From Rhinopithecus roxellana (taxonomy: Eukaryota > Chordata > Mammalia > Primates > Cercopithecidae): DNA of 64,000 bases. Under the pieces are notes generated by a model. It was not told the origin of the DNA, made no database searches, and saw only the letters and a program-made list of their open reading frames with translations. The position numbers were made by a program, and so were the translations under genes. Below are positions 25,124 through 36,768 of the stretch, in pieces. Each line of letters starts with the position of its first letter. The stretch's first letter is position 1. Location of the stretch: the NCBI RefSeq assembly GCF_007565055.1, contig NC_044551.1, forward strand, positions 95,200,089-95,264,088. Direction: 5' to 3'.

Positions 25124-27004
25124 GTTGTTGCTAATTTAATATCATATTAGCTTTATGCTACTGGAAAGGCCATGATTGCCACTGACTATGCGCCACAGTA
25201 AAATATGTATGCATGATTGACCAAAAAAAAAATGTATATATGATTGACCAAAAGATTTAAGCTTTAAGGAGAAATATTTTTCTCTAGTTTCTGCCTCTCT
25301 GAAGGAATTGTGGGGAGCCCAGACCTGCATGCTTTCTTCAGCCAGGAGCTGAGGGCAGAGGGTAAAGCAAAGTGGGAGAAAGTTATCTAGCAAATCCAAC
25401 ATGAGGAAATAAAACACTGACCAAAAAAAAGGTATTCCTATAGAAAATAACTGTGGTAGAAACAAATACAGAAACATTTTGTACCCTGAGTAATTGGTGT
25501 ATGTAAAGGTGACCGAGAGCAATACTCTTATTCTACCACATTGCATCTCCATGCCCACAATATACAATGGACCTAATAAAGGCGCAATTTTTTTTTTTTT
25601 GAGACGAAGTTTTTAGAAGCTCATGAGCATAGTGTAGTGGGACAGGCAGTGGTCTATAGGTTGGAAGACAGGTTTTTTTATTTTTTTCTAGGCTTCCATT
25701 TCAGTAGCTTGTGTTATGAAATTGTTATAATTATCTCCTTCCTGTGTTCTGCAAAGGAAAGATCTATTCAAAATGCTTCTAAAACACTAACAGTCCTCCA
25801 CAAATGGAAATATATTTTGTAAATTAATCCTCACTTTCAACAGAGTGGCCTTTGCCACATACTGCTCTCTGCTTAATTGTCATCAGTCATTAATTTTAAA
25901 TTAATCCAGTTCAATATTTTTCAAATTGTAACCATGAAACTTTAGTTCTAACTCACAGCGACGGAAATAAAGCACCAGAAAGTAAATTTTGCCTTCATCA
26001 TTTTACTGAAGACTTCCCTGAAAGATGTCCCCTATTCCGACCTCCACAATACCAGGACTTTAGGGAGATGTGACCTCTCATTTAATTCCCTAGAACGGTC
26101 CCCTTATCTAATCTGGTCTTGGGCAAAACGATTATTGTACCTTCTTCTGAAACTCAGAAAAGCAAAGTCAGTCAGATACTTGCCTCTATCCAATCCAGGT
26201 TTGTTTCTCAGTTTTTGCTGGATATCATCCAAGTTGCCTTAGAGAACTCATGACTAGATTAAAGAAAATGTGCTTGGCATGCAAAGTGTGTTCTGGAAAC
26301 TCTGACATTTAAATAGAATCATGTTCAAACTTTCACACCTGGGAGTCCAATCTGGCTGAACTTCATGGGAGCTGGAGCAGGGAGGAGTGGAATAAAGATA
26401 TTTAGTAATTATTTAATCTTGCCAATGCTGAGTGTGGTTACTTAGAGACGGCAATTTAAACACAAATTAAAGACAAATATTATTTTCATTGTTACCTGAA
26501 AGTCACTGCCTTCTCTTCCTCACATTTATTCACAAAGGCTGTCTCTACACTTATTTAAATGGATTAGGAGACTTAAGAAATACAAAGTAACATAATGAAG
26601 TAAGATCTACCATTTTATCCTAATAATTAAAAGACTGACTTTTTTAAAGGTTACAATGATATTTGCTGCGAAAACACCTAGTATAACATTATGAAAATAG
26701 AGACTCAGAGCACCACTTGATACTTTGTGGGATCACTTAAAATTAAGGTTTTATTCTACTCTCTGTACTGTTTTTAGGATGCAGATTTGAAGTCTCACCA
26801 TAGTCATTTCTTTTAAATGTATGTACTTTAAATTTTAAAAACAAAATTAGTTCATTTTCAATGATGAATTATTCAGTGGCTTATGCTTAATAGTATTACA
26901 TCTTTTGGATTTTGACAAGGCTTTAAGACCATATTAATAATCAACCACTAACAGTTCCGTTGCATTTATACTCTGAATATAAATATTATACACATTTTTA
27001 TTTC
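25124..27004. other. No recognised feature (1.9 kb)
   Basis: A 141-codon minus-strand open frame (25142-25567) is present, but it has no domain I recognise, and the duplicated motif ATTGACCAAAA (two copies, about 25215-25250) lies inside it. It is probably chance. A T-run followed by GAGACGAAG at about 25590-25610 could be a tiny antisense Alu tail remnant. Confidence 0.35.
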
Positions 27005-27136
27005 TTTTTTTTTTTTTTTTTTAGCAAACACAATAGTATCTTTAATGAAAGGAACTTTTTAACTCAATATAAAAATGTGCAAAGGATTTAAAGAGGCAGT
27101 TATTTCAAAACTCACTTTCGAAAGTTATTCATTAAC
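27005..27136 (-). pseudogene. Possible 3' end of a processed retrocopy (poly(A) with ATTAAA signal)
   Basis: On the minus strand the sequence reads ATTAAA (27046-27041), 18 further bases, then 18 A (27022-27005). This is the layout of a polyadenylated transcript 3' end. It is not an Alu or L1 end. The source gene is not recognised and no TSD was found. The upstream part of the retrocopy, if real, would resume beyond the L1 at 33047. It could also be a chance T-run. Confidence 0.35.
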
Positions 27137-27371
27137 TTTTTTTTTTTCCATTATACTTTAAGTTCTAGGGTAGATGTGCATAACGTGCAGGTTTGTTACA
27201 TATGTATACTTGTGCCATGTTGGTGTGCTGCACCCATCAACGCGTCAGCACCCATCAATTCATCATTTATATCAAGTATAACTCCCAATGCAATCCCTCC
27301 CCGCTCCCCCTTCCCCATGATAGGCCCCAGTGTGTGATGTTCCCCTTCCCCAGTCCAAGTGATCAAATTGT

Positions 27372-30300
27372 TCAGCTCCCACCTATGAGTGAAAACATGC
27401 AGTGTTTGGTTTTCTGTTCTTGTGATAGTTTGCTAAGAATGATGGTTTCCAGCTGCATCCATGTCATTACAAAGGACTCAAACTCATCCTTTTTTATGGC
27501 TGCATAGTATTCCATGGTGTATATGTGCCACATTTTCTTAATCCAGTCTGTCACAGATGGACATTTGGGTTGATTCCAAGTCTTTGCTATTGTGAATAGT
27601 GCCGCAATAAATATATGTGTGCATGTGTCTTTGTAGTAGAATAATTTATAATCCTTTGGGTATATACCCAGTAATGGGATGGCTGGGTCATATGGTACAT
27701 CTAGTTCTAGATCCTTAAGGAATTGCCATACTGTTTTCCATAATGGTTGAACTAGTTTACAATCCCACCAACAGTGTAAAAGTGTTCCTATTTCTCCACA
27801 TCCTCTCCAACACCTGTTGTTTCCTGACTTTTTAATGATTGCCATTCTAACTGGTGTGAGGTGGTATCTCATTGTGGTTTTGATTTGCATTTCTCTGATG
27901 GAGAGTGATGATGAGCATTTTTTCATGTGTCTGTTGGCTGTATGGATGTCTTCTTATGAGAAATGTCTGTTCATATACTTTGCCCACTTTTTGATGGGGT
28001 TGTTTGTTTTTTTTCTTGTATATTTGAGTTCTTTGTAGATTCTGGATATTAGCCCTTTGTCAGATGAGTAGATTGCAAAAATTTTCTCCCATTCTGTAGG
28101 TGGCCTGTTCACTCTGATGGTAGTTTCTTTTGCTGTGCAGAAGCTCTTTAGTTTAATTAGATCCCATTTGTCAATTTTGGCTTTTGCTGCCATTGCTTTT
28201 GGTGTTTTAGACATGAAGTCCTTGCCCATGCCTATGTCCTGAATGGTACTACCTAGGTTGTCTTCTAGGGTTTTTATGGTATTAGGTCTAACATTTAAGT
28301 CTCTAATCCATCTTGAATTAATCTTCGTATAAGGAGTAAGGAAAGGATCCAGTTTCAGCTTTCTACTTATGGCTAGCCAATTTTCCCAGCACCATTTATT
28401 AAATAGGGAATCCTTTCCCCATTTCTTGTTTCTCTCAGGTTTGTCAAAGATCAGATGGCTGTAGATGTGTGGTATTATTTCTGAGGACTCTGTTCTGTTC
28501 CATTGGTCTATAGCTCTGTTTTGGTACCAGTACCATGCTGTTTTGGTTACTGTAGCCTTGTAGTATAGTTTGAAGTCAGGTAGCGTGACGTCTCCAGCTT
28601 TGTCCTTTTGACTTAGGATTGTCTTGGCAATGCGGGCTCTTTTTTGGTTCCATATGAACTTTAAAGCAGTTTTTTCCAATTCTGTGAAGAAACTCATTGG
28701 TAGCTTGATGGGGATGGCATTGAATCTATAAATAACCTTGGGCAGTATGGCCATTTTCACAATATTGATTCTTCCTATCCATGAGCATGTTATGTTCTTC
28801 CATTTGTTTGTGTCCTCTTTTATTTCACTGAGCAGTGGTTTGTAGTTCTCCTTGAAGAGGTCCTTTACATCCCTTGTAAGTTGGATTCCTAGGTATTTGA
28901 TTCTCTATGAAGCAATTGTGAATGGAAGTTCATTCATGATTTGGCTCTCTGCTTGTCTGTTACTGGTGTATAAGAATGCTTGTGATTTTTGCACATTAAT
29001 TTTGTATCCTGAGACTTTGCTGAAGTTGCTTATCAGCTTAAGGAGATTTTGGGCTGAGACGATGTGGTTTTCTAAATATACAATCATGTCATCTGCAAAC
29101 AGGGACAATTTGACTTCTTCTTTTCCTAACTGAATACCCTTGATTTCTTTCTCTTGCCTGATTGCCCTAGCCAGAACTTCCAAGACTATGTTGAATAGGA
29201 GTGGCGAGAGAGGGCATCCCTGTCTTGTGCCAGTTTTCAAAGGGAATTTTTCCAGTTTTTGCCCATTCAGTATGATATTAGCTGTGGGTTTGTCATAAAT
29301 AGCTCTTATTATTTTGAGGTACGTTCCATCAATACCGAATTTATTGAGCGTCTTTAGAATGAAGGGCTGTTGAATTTTGTCAAAAGCCTTTTCTGCATCT
29401 ATTGAGATAATCATGTGGTTCTTGTCTTTGGTTCTGTTTATATGCTGGATTACGTTTATTGATTTGCGAATGTTGAACCAGCCTTGCATCCCAGGGTTTG
29501 AAGCCCACTTGATCATGGTGGATAAGCTTTTTGATGTGCTGCTGAATCCGGTTTGCCAGTATTTTATTGAGGATTTTTGCATCGATGTTCATCAGGGATA
29601 TTGGTCTAAAATTCTTTTTGTTGTGTCTCTGCAAGACTTTGGTATCAGGATGATGTTGGCCTCAAAAAATGAGTTTGGGAGGATTCCCTCTTTTTCTATT
29701 GATTGGAATAGTTTCAGAAGGAATGGTACCAGCTCCTCCTTGTACCTCTGGTAGAATTCAGCTGTGAATCCATCTGGTCCCGGACTTTTTTTGGTGGGTA
29801 GGCTATTAATTATTGCCTCAATTTCAGAGCCTGCTATTGGTCTATTCAGGGATTCAACTTCTTCCTGGTTTAGTCTTGGGAGAGTGTAAGTGTCCAGGAA
29901 ATTATCCATTTCTTCTAGATTTTCTAGTTGATTTGCGTAGAGGTTTTTATAGTATTCTCTGATGGTAGTTTGTATTTCTGTGGGGTCGGTGGTGATATCC
30001 CCTTTATCATTTTTTATTGCGTCTATTTGATTCCTCTCCCTTTTCTTATTAGTCTTGCTAGCAGTCTGTCAATTTTGTTGATCTTTTCAAAACACCAACT
30101 CCTGGATTCATTGATTTTTTCTCCTTCAGTTCTGCTCTGATCTTAGTTATTTCTTGCCTTCTGCTAGCTTTTGAATGTGTTTGCTCTTGCCTCTCTAGTT
30201 CTTTTAATTGTGATGTTAGAGTGTCAATTTTAGATCTTTCCTGCTTTCTCTTGTGGGCATTTAGTGCTATAAATTTCCCTCTACACACTGCTTTAAATGT

Positions 30301-31163
30301 GTCCCAGAGATTCTGGTATGTTGTATCTTTGTTCTCATTGGTTTCAAAGAACATCTTTATTTCTGCTTTCATTTCGTTATGTACCCAGTAGTCATTCAGG
30401 AGCAGGTTGTTCAGTTTCCATGTAGTTGAGTGGTTTTGATTGAGTTTCTTAGTCCTGAGTTCTAGTTTGATTGCACTGTGGTCTAAGAGTTTGTTATAAT
30501 TTCTGTTCTTTTACATTTGCTGAGGAGTGCTTTACTTCCAATTATGTGGTCAATTTTGGAATAAGTGCGATGTGGTGCTGAGAAGAATGTATATTCTGTT
30601 GATTTGGGGTGGAGAGTTCTACAGATGTCTATTAGGTCCGCTTGGTGCAGAGATGAGTTCAATTCCTGGATATCCTTGTTAACTTTCTGTCTCGTTGATC
30701 TGTCTAATGTTGACAGTGGAGTGTTGAAGTCTCCCATTATTATTGTATAGGAGTCTAAGTCTCTTTGTAAGTCTCTAAGGACTTGCTTTATGAATCTGGG
30801 TGCTCCTGTATTGGGTGCATATATATTTAGGAGAGTTAGCTCTTCCTGTTGAATTGATCCCTTTACCATTATGTAATGGCCTTCTTTGTCTCTTTTGATC
30901 TTTGATGGTTTAAAGTCTGTTTTATCAGAGACTAGGATTGCAACCCCTGCTTGTTTTTGTTCTCCATTTGCTTGGTAGATCTTCCTCCATCCCTTTATTT
31001 TGAGCCTATGTATGTCTCTGCATGTGAGATGGGTCTCCTGAATACAGCAGACTGATGGGTCTTGACTCTTTATCCAGTTTGCCAGTCTGTGTCTTTTAAT
31101 TGGAGCATTTAGTCCATTTACATTGAAGGTTAATATTGTTATGTGTGAACTTGATCCTGCCAT
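27372..31163 (-). pseudogene. L1 ORF2 (endonuclease, reverse transcriptase, C-terminal Zn region), inactivated
   Basis: ORF2 would nick target DNA and reverse-transcribe L1 RNA at the nick. It starts at the ATG at 31163-31161. The first 226 codons form an almost complete APE-type endonuclease. N14, E43, Y115, D145, N147, T192 and D205 are all readable at their standard positions. A frame change near 30485 removes H230 from frame. The RT follows with KSPGPDGF, TRQGCPLSPLLFN and FADD (about 29090-29100). Damage: frame changes near 30485, between 30060 and 29910, and twice near 29590-29630, plus nonsense codons at 28905-28907 and 27954-27956. It ends at 27372, near the usual length. It is inactive. 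Confidence 0.93.
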
Positions 31164-31190
31164 TATGATATTAACTGGTTATTTTGCTCG

Positions 31191-32242
31191 TTAGTTGACG
31201 CAGTTTCTTCCTAGCCTCGATGGTCTTTCCATTTTGGCATGTTTTTGCAATGGCTGGTACCGGTTGTTCCTTTCCATGTTTAGGGGTTCCTTCAGGGTCT
31301 CTTGTAAGGCAGGCCTGGTGGTGACAAAATCTCTAAGCATTTGCTTATCTGTAAAGGATTTTATTTCTCCTTCACTGATGAAACTTAGTTTGGCTGGATA
31401 TGAAATTCTGGGTTGAAAATTCTTTTCTTTAAGAACGTTGAATATTGGCCCCCACTCTCTTCTGGCTTGTAGAGTTTCTGCCGAGAGATCTGCTGTCAGT
31501 CTGATGGGCTTCCCTTTGTGGGTAACCCGACCTTTCTCTCTGGCTGCCCTTAAGATTTTTTCCTTCATTTCAACTTTGGTGAATCTGGCAATTATGTGTC
31601 TTGGAGTTGCTCTTCTCGAGGAGTATCTTTGTGGCATTCTCTGTATTTCCTGAATTTGAATGTTGGCCTGCCCTACTAGGTTGGGGAAGTTTCCTGGATG
31701 ATATCCTGAAGAGTGTTTTCCAACTTGGTTCCATTTTCCCCCTCACTTTCAGGCACCCCAATCAGACGTAGATTTGGTCTTTTTACATAATCCCATACTT
31801 CTTGCAGGCTTTGTTCATTTCTTTTTCTTCTTTTTTCTTTTGGTTTCTCTTCTCGCTTCATTTCCTTTATTTGATCCTCAATCGCTGATACTCTTTCTTC
31901 CAGTTGATCGAGTCGGTTACTGAAGCTTGTGCATTTGTCACGTATTTCTCGTGTCATGGTTTTCATCTCTGTCATTTCATTTATGACCTTCTCTGCATTA
32001 ATTAGTCTAGCTGTCAATTCTTCCACTCTTTTTTCAAGATTTTTAGTTTCTTTGCGCTGGGTACGTAATTCCTCCTTTAGCTCTGAGAAGTTTGATGGAC
32101 TGAAGCCTTCTTCTCTCATCTCGTCAATGTCGTTCTCTGACCAGCTTTGATCCACTGCTGGCGATGGGCTGCGCTCCTTTGCAGGGAGAGATGCACTCTT
32201 ATTTTTTGAATTTCCAGCTTTTCTGCCCTGGTTTTTCCCCAT
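31191..32242 (-). pseudogene. L1 ORF1 (RNA-binding chaperone), one frame break
   Basis: ORF1 normally makes a trimeric RNA-binding protein that packages L1 RNA. Start at 32242. The N-terminal region and coiled coil (roughly residues 50-150, with EKRVEELTARL and LEERVSAIEDQ heptads) and the beginning of the RRM (RPNLRLIGVPE) are intact for about 185 codons. A single-base loss near 31689-31692 (GGAAACTT in place of the usual GGAGAACTT) then shifts the frame. The rest of the RRM and the C-terminal domain stay open in another frame to 31191 (PRHIIARFTKVE, ADLSAETLQARREW). The usual stop after HAKM is lost, adding 13 codons up to the spacer before ORF2. Confidence 0.93.
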
Positions 32243-33046
32243 CTTTGTGGTTTTATCTGTCTCTGGTCTTTGATGATGGTGATGTACTGATGGGGTTTTG
32301 GTATAGGTGTCCTTCCTGTTTGATAGTTTTCCTTCTGACAGTCAGGACCCTCAGCTGTAGGTCTGTTGGAGATTGCTTGAGGTCCACTCCAGACCCTGTT
32401 TGCCTGGGTATCAGCAGCAGAGGTTGCAGAAGATAGAATATTGCTGAACAGCGAGTGTACCTGTCTGATTCTTACTTTGGAAGCTTCCTCTCAGGGGTGT
32501 ACTCCACCCTGTGAGGTGTGGGGTGTCAGACTGCCCCTAGTGGGGGATGTCTCCCAGTTAGGCTACTCAGGGGTCAGGGACCCACTTGAGCAGGCAGTCT
32601 GTCCCTTCTCAGATCTCAACCTCCGTGTTGGGAGATCCACTGCTCTCTTCAAAGCTGTCAGACAGAGTCGTTTGCGTCTGCAGAGGTTCTGCTGCTTTTT
32701 CGTTGTTCTTTTTTAGCTGTGCCCTGACCCCAGAGGTGAAGTCTACAGAGCCAGGCAGGTTTCCTTGAGCTGCTGTGAGCTCCACCCAGTTCGAGCTTCC
32801 CAGTGGCTTTGTTTACCTACTTAAGCCTCAGCAATGGCAGGCGCCCCTCCCCCAGCCTCGCTGCTGCCTTGTGGTTAGATCGCCGCAGACTGCTGTGTTA
32901 GCAATGAGGGAGGCTCCGTGGGCGTGGGACCCTCCCGGCCAGGTGTGGGATATATTCTCCTGGTGTGCCTGTTTGCTTAAAGCGCAGTATTGGGGTGGGA
33001 GTTACCCGATTTTCCAGGTGTTGTGTGTCTCAGTTCCCCTGGCTAG
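32243..33046 (-). promoter_or_regulatory. L1 5' UTR, truncated at its 5' end
   Basis: About 804 bp of GC-richer sequence upstream of ORF1. In the family it carries an internal Pol II promoter and an antisense promoter. Older L1PA copies have a somewhat longer UTR than modern human L1. The most 5' few hundred bases, with the start site, are absent, so sense promoter function is unlikely. Confidence 0.8.
32834..32878 (+). pseudogene. L1 antisense ORF0 relic (stop at codon 15)
   Basis: Primate L1 carries a small antisense frame, ORF0, in its 5' UTR. Here the antisense read has the matching start ATGGCAGGCGCCCCTCCCCC (MAGAPPPASL...) and stays in frame for 14 codons, then meets TAG at 32876-32878. 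The frame is therefore present but cut short. Identification of ORF0 is from memory of the human element. Confidence 0.6.
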
Positions 33047-34212
33047 GGTACCTTGCTTAAACTTATATTTTGATATTTTCTTTCTCCCTCATGCCATAGA
33101 CTATAAGCTGTAACCTTAGGACAATTCTTTTCACGGAGGAAATAACCCTATTCCACTGCTTCTTTTGGGGAACTGTTATTCCCATTTTCCCAAGAAGGCT
33201 ACGGGTGCTGCTCCTCATTTGCTGCTGTCATTCTAATCCCTGAAGCCTCAGAAGGTCCATTTTGCACAATGTTTGTCATTTTTTGTTATAAAAGATGGTT
33301 GTTATTACTTTTGTAGTATACATGTGCTCCTTAATGTTCTCCTTTAAATATCAGTCATCGTCATTATGCATTTGGAGCAGGAAGATTCAAAACATGAAGT
33401 TCCGTTGCCATCTTGGCTAGATGCAGCAGGATATTCTCATCACATTCTCACCTTACCTGTGGCTTCAGGCCATTTCCAGTGTTGTTGCTTCCTTCTTTTT
33501 ACTTTTAAATATTTTCTGACTTTTCTTCAATGACTGCATATTTCTTTTGACAAGAGAAAAAAAAGGATGGATTTAAGATCTCAACAAAAGGGAAGGATAG
33601 TGTGTAAATGTTTAATTTATAGACATTTGATGAGTTTTCTAATATTTATTGGACTATTTCTGCCTAGAAATAAGAGGGAAAAATCTCAAGTAGACAAGAA
33701 CATCACACCAGAAGTGGGAACAAAAGGATATTAAGATAAGGTAGTCAACTACATTTTCTTCATGAAGTTTAAATATTTCCATATAATCAACAATTCTCAA
33801 TTCTGAACACAGTACAAGCTAACAGCCATTTTCCCAACAGCACACCTAACTTTAGGTATAGGTTGATAATTTGCTTGCAATCCCCAAGCTAAATACTGAG
33901 GTTTGAAAATATTCACTTCTTTGATACCAGTGTGTAGGTTTGGCTTAAATTGTTCATCAAAACCTCAACTAGATGTATTTGCATAAAAGAATCATACAAG
34001 AAAAAATGCACTATCAAGAAAAAAATGTAATTTTTCTCACATGTTAAAAACAAAGATATTTCAGAGGATGCTTGTGAAATGCCTTAAAGGTAGTTCTATA
34101 CATGCAACAGTGTATAAGATTTCACAGTCTAGAATCTTTCTTTTCACCTCAGATAGGTTTCTGCCTTTAAATTATAAAATAAAATTTAGTCATTCATGTC
34201 TAAATAACCAAC
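33047..34212. other. No recognised feature; possible 5' continuation of the retrocopy
   Basis: Non-repetitive-looking sequence beyond the L1. A minus-strand AAGATGGCAACGG (about 33400-33412) looks like a start context, but the frame closes after 15 codons. I cannot assign it to a gene. Confidence 0.35.
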
Positions 34213-34618
34213 TGTGTCATAGTCTGTTCTGTGCTGCTATAATGGAATACCACAGACTGGGTAATTTATAAAGAACATAAATTTATTTCTCACAGTTCTG
34301 TAGGCTGAGAAGTCATGATCAAGGCATCAGCATGCTCAGTGTTTGATGAGGGCAGCTCTCTGCTTTCAAGATGGTGCCTTAGTGTTGCATCCTCAAAAGG
34401 GGAGGAATGTAGTGTCCTTATATGACAGAAGTCAGAAGGGCAAAAAAGAGTAAACTCCTTCTATCAAGCCCTTTTATAAGGGCACCTAATCCCATTCATG
34501 AGGGTGAAGCTGTCATAACTGAATCATCTATCAATGTCCACACACCTCCCAAAACTGTTGCATGGGGGATTAAATTTCAACATGAATTTTAGAGTTGACA
34601 AAAGCACTCAAACCATAG
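34213..34618 (-). mobile_element. MaLR LTR (MLT1/MST-like), minus strand
   Basis: Begins TGTGTCATAGTCTGTTCTGT, continues GACTGGGTAATTTATAAAG and TCTCACAGTTCTGTAGGCTG, and ends TTAAATTTCAACATGAATTT and CTCAAACCATAG. These are the reversed LTR ends of the ERVL-MaLR group. Solo LTR. Confidence 0.8.
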
Positions 34619-35627
34619 TTAACTGTATATTTAAATATTTAAACAGTGGATGTTATCAATTATAGTACTTTAAATAGCTGAAAGATGTAAAAGGATCAAA
34701 AAGTGACTATTTGTAGCAGAAATCATTAATCCCAAACCAAAAGAGATATTGGTATGGAAACCAGTGAACTGGTTTCTTCATATCAATTATCTACTGGGAT
34801 TCTGAAAATATTTTATGCACTAGTTTTATAATCCTACAGCCATAGACCACCTGTGGAATCCATGTGGGGAAGCCCAGTGATCAGTGCTTAGTCCTCACCT
34901 CACTGGTCCTGTCCAAAGGAAAAATTGCACTAGGAAAAGTTAAACAAGGAAGACTTTATTCAAGAATACTGCAATAGGGAAGAGAAGCCAAAATTAAAAT
35001 CTAAACTCAACTACACTGAAACAAAATGCAGGGGAATTTTTAATTGTGGAGTGAGCTAGTGGCAAAGTACTGCAGAACCTTTGGAGTAAGGTTGATTAAT
35101 AGGATGGGCTGAACACATTGAGTTATTCCTAAGTTTTCATGTGGTGGTGGTGGTGGTTGTTGTTGTTCCTGTGATTCCATCTGCATCTGCTAATTGGCAC
35201 TTATCAAAGTTAGGCTCCCACCCTGTCAAATAAACTGGGGAATAGGAGCTCTACCTTCCTCGATGATTACCTCTCGAAGAGATGGTTCCTAAGTATTTGA
35301 GTAAGATATTTCTAAGCTATAAAATTGGTAGAAAGCTTTAAAAAATATTCATATACCAAGGGAACAAAGAATTTATAATTACACATTTTCTAAAGGAAAT
35401 GCTCATGGAGTTCAGGGATCCTGGGTTAGGAAGAAGTCTGTCTAAAGTTTAGTCCAGCTGGATGGCACTTCAGGGCCCTCTTGATCAGTCCTCTCAGACA
35501 CAATTGATCATTCTTTCCTCAAAATATTGCCTTTACTTAGCTTAAGGGACATGGCCCATGGTCAGCTTTCTCCACCTCATTGGTGGCTGACTCTGTACTA
35601 GTCTTACTAGACTGAGGGCACTCTTCC
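34619..35627. other. No recognised feature; (GGT)n(GTT)n run
   Basis: Between two MaLR LTRs. A short (GTG)n/(GTT)n tract lies at about 35141-35166. No gene seen. Confidence 0.4.
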
Positions 35628-35856
35628 TGTATCTGTTTTTGAGGGTTATCATAACAAAACACCACAGACTGAGTAGCTTTAACAACAGACACTGATTCCT
35701 CACAGTTCTGGAGGTAGGAAGTCCAAGATCAAGGTGTCAGCAGGGCTGATTTCTCCTGAAGCCTCTCTCTTTGTAGTGTAGGTGGCTGCCTTCTTGCTTT
35801 GTCCTTGCATGGTCTGTCCACTGTTTCAGTGCTCATTCTTGATGTCTCCACCCCTT

Positions 35857-35884
<28 letters not shown>
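35857..35884. repeat. (TG)14 microsatellite in an Alu tail
   Basis: 14 TG units replace the T-run expected at the tail of the antisense Alu that follows directly. The repeat probably grew from the Alu poly(A). Confidence 0.9.
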
Positions 35885-35887
<3 letters not shown>

Positions 35888-36161
35888 AAGTTTCGCTTGT
35901 CACCCAGGCTAGAGTGCAATGGCACGATCTCAGCTCCCTGCAACCTCTGCCTACCCACTTCAAGAGTTTCTCCTGCCTCAGCCACTTGAGTAGCTAGGAT
36001 TACAGGACCCTGCCACGAGGCCTGGCTAACTTTCGTATTTTTAGTAGAGACTAGGTTTCACCATGTTGGCTAGGATGGTCTCGAACTCCTGATCTCAGGT
36101 GATCCACCCACCTCATCCTCCCAAAGGTCTGGGATTTCAGCATGAGCCACCACGCCTGGCC
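35885..36161 (-). mobile_element. AluS SINE, minus strand, inside the MLT1 LTR
   Basis: Reverse-oriented dimer: AGGAAGTTTCGCTTGTCACC at its 3' end through CATGAGCCACCACGCCTGGCC at its 5' end. Both arms are present, with scattered substitutions. Confidence 0.9.
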
Positions 36162-36333
36162 TCCACCTCTTCTTATAAAGACACCAGTGCTACTAGATTC
36201 ATCCTATGGCTTCATTTAGCCTAATGACCTCTTTAAATGACTTCTTTAAAGGTTGTATCTCCAAACATAGTCACAGGGGAGGTTAGGGCTGCAACATATG
36301 AACTTGGGGGAGGGCACAATTTAGGCCATTGCA

Positions 36334-36768
36334 CTTCATAACCTCTACAAGGCAGAGTGCCACAGGCTCAGTTCTCTAGCCCCTTTTTTTATTAGCATTT
36401 ATTCCCTGTCACTGCCCAAAGTCTGCTGGATAGAAGTTACATTTTTTAAGTTGATAACACACACATTTATATCCTCAGCCTAAACAGTCCTTCAAATTCA
36501 CAGGTCCTTTAACCAAATTCCTATGTAACATCTTCATTCCATATGTAATAGCACCTGAAATGTAACATATAATATGTACTTTTTATTCCCTTTTAAGCTG
36601 CACCTTCTTCATTTTTCCCCAACTCAAGAAATAGTAACTACAATTCTCAGCTGCTCAACCCAAAGAATCTTCTCATCATTTTTTACCTTTCTCATTTTTT
36701 CCGTCTCAATAAAGTTCATTGCCAATCCTCTCAGACCCACTGGTGAAATATATTTTAAATCTCACCTG
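36334..36768. other. No recognised feature
   Basis: AT-rich flank. The TSD copy CTCACCTG of the following Alu is at 36761-36768. Confidence 0.5.

Larger units (their letters stand above)
27137..33046 (-). mobile_element. Nearly full-length L1PA-grade LINE-1, minus strand
   Basis: 5.9 kb: poly(A) (T-run 27137-27147), 3' UTR, ORF2, inter-ORF spacer, ORF1 and about 800 bp of 5' UTR. The 5' UTR stops at CAGTTCCCCTGGCTAGG (33030-33046). The most 5' part, including the usual first bases with the YY1-type site, is missing. The 3' UTR has a doubled ATGGGTGC-type segment near 27230-27260 and reads CACGTTATGCAC, which looks somewhat older than the three L1 copies at 12.7-19.3 kb. No TSD was found. ORF1 and ORF2 are both broken. 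Confidence 0.95.
35628..36333 (-). mobile_element. MLT1-like MaLR LTR, minus strand, split by an AluS
   Basis: Left part 35628-35856 has ATCATAACAAAACACCACAG and CACAGTTCTGGAGGTAGGAA. Right part 36162-36333 has TTGTATCTCCAAACATAGTC and GCAACATATGAACTTGGGGG. Together they give a reversed MLT1 LTR. The Alu insertion duplicated CTCCACC (before the TG run and after the Alu, with one mismatch a base further on). Confidence 0.8.

Noticed and set aside
25142..25567. 141-codon minus-strand open frame
   Set aside because: No recognisable domain, contains a local duplicated motif, and there is no sign of exon structure. Probably chance in AT-rich DNA.
32775..33113. 112-codon plus-strand frame running out of the L1 5' UTR into flanking DNA
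   Set aside because: It is not in the ORF0 frame, and I see no support for translation. GC-rich L1 5' UTR often yields chance antisense frames.
33396..33420. Minus-strand AGCCAAGATGGC as the missing 5' end of the L1
   Set aside because: It resembles the YY1-type site at the L1 start, but the 350 bp between it and 33046 do not read as L1 5' UTR, so I ended the element at 33046.
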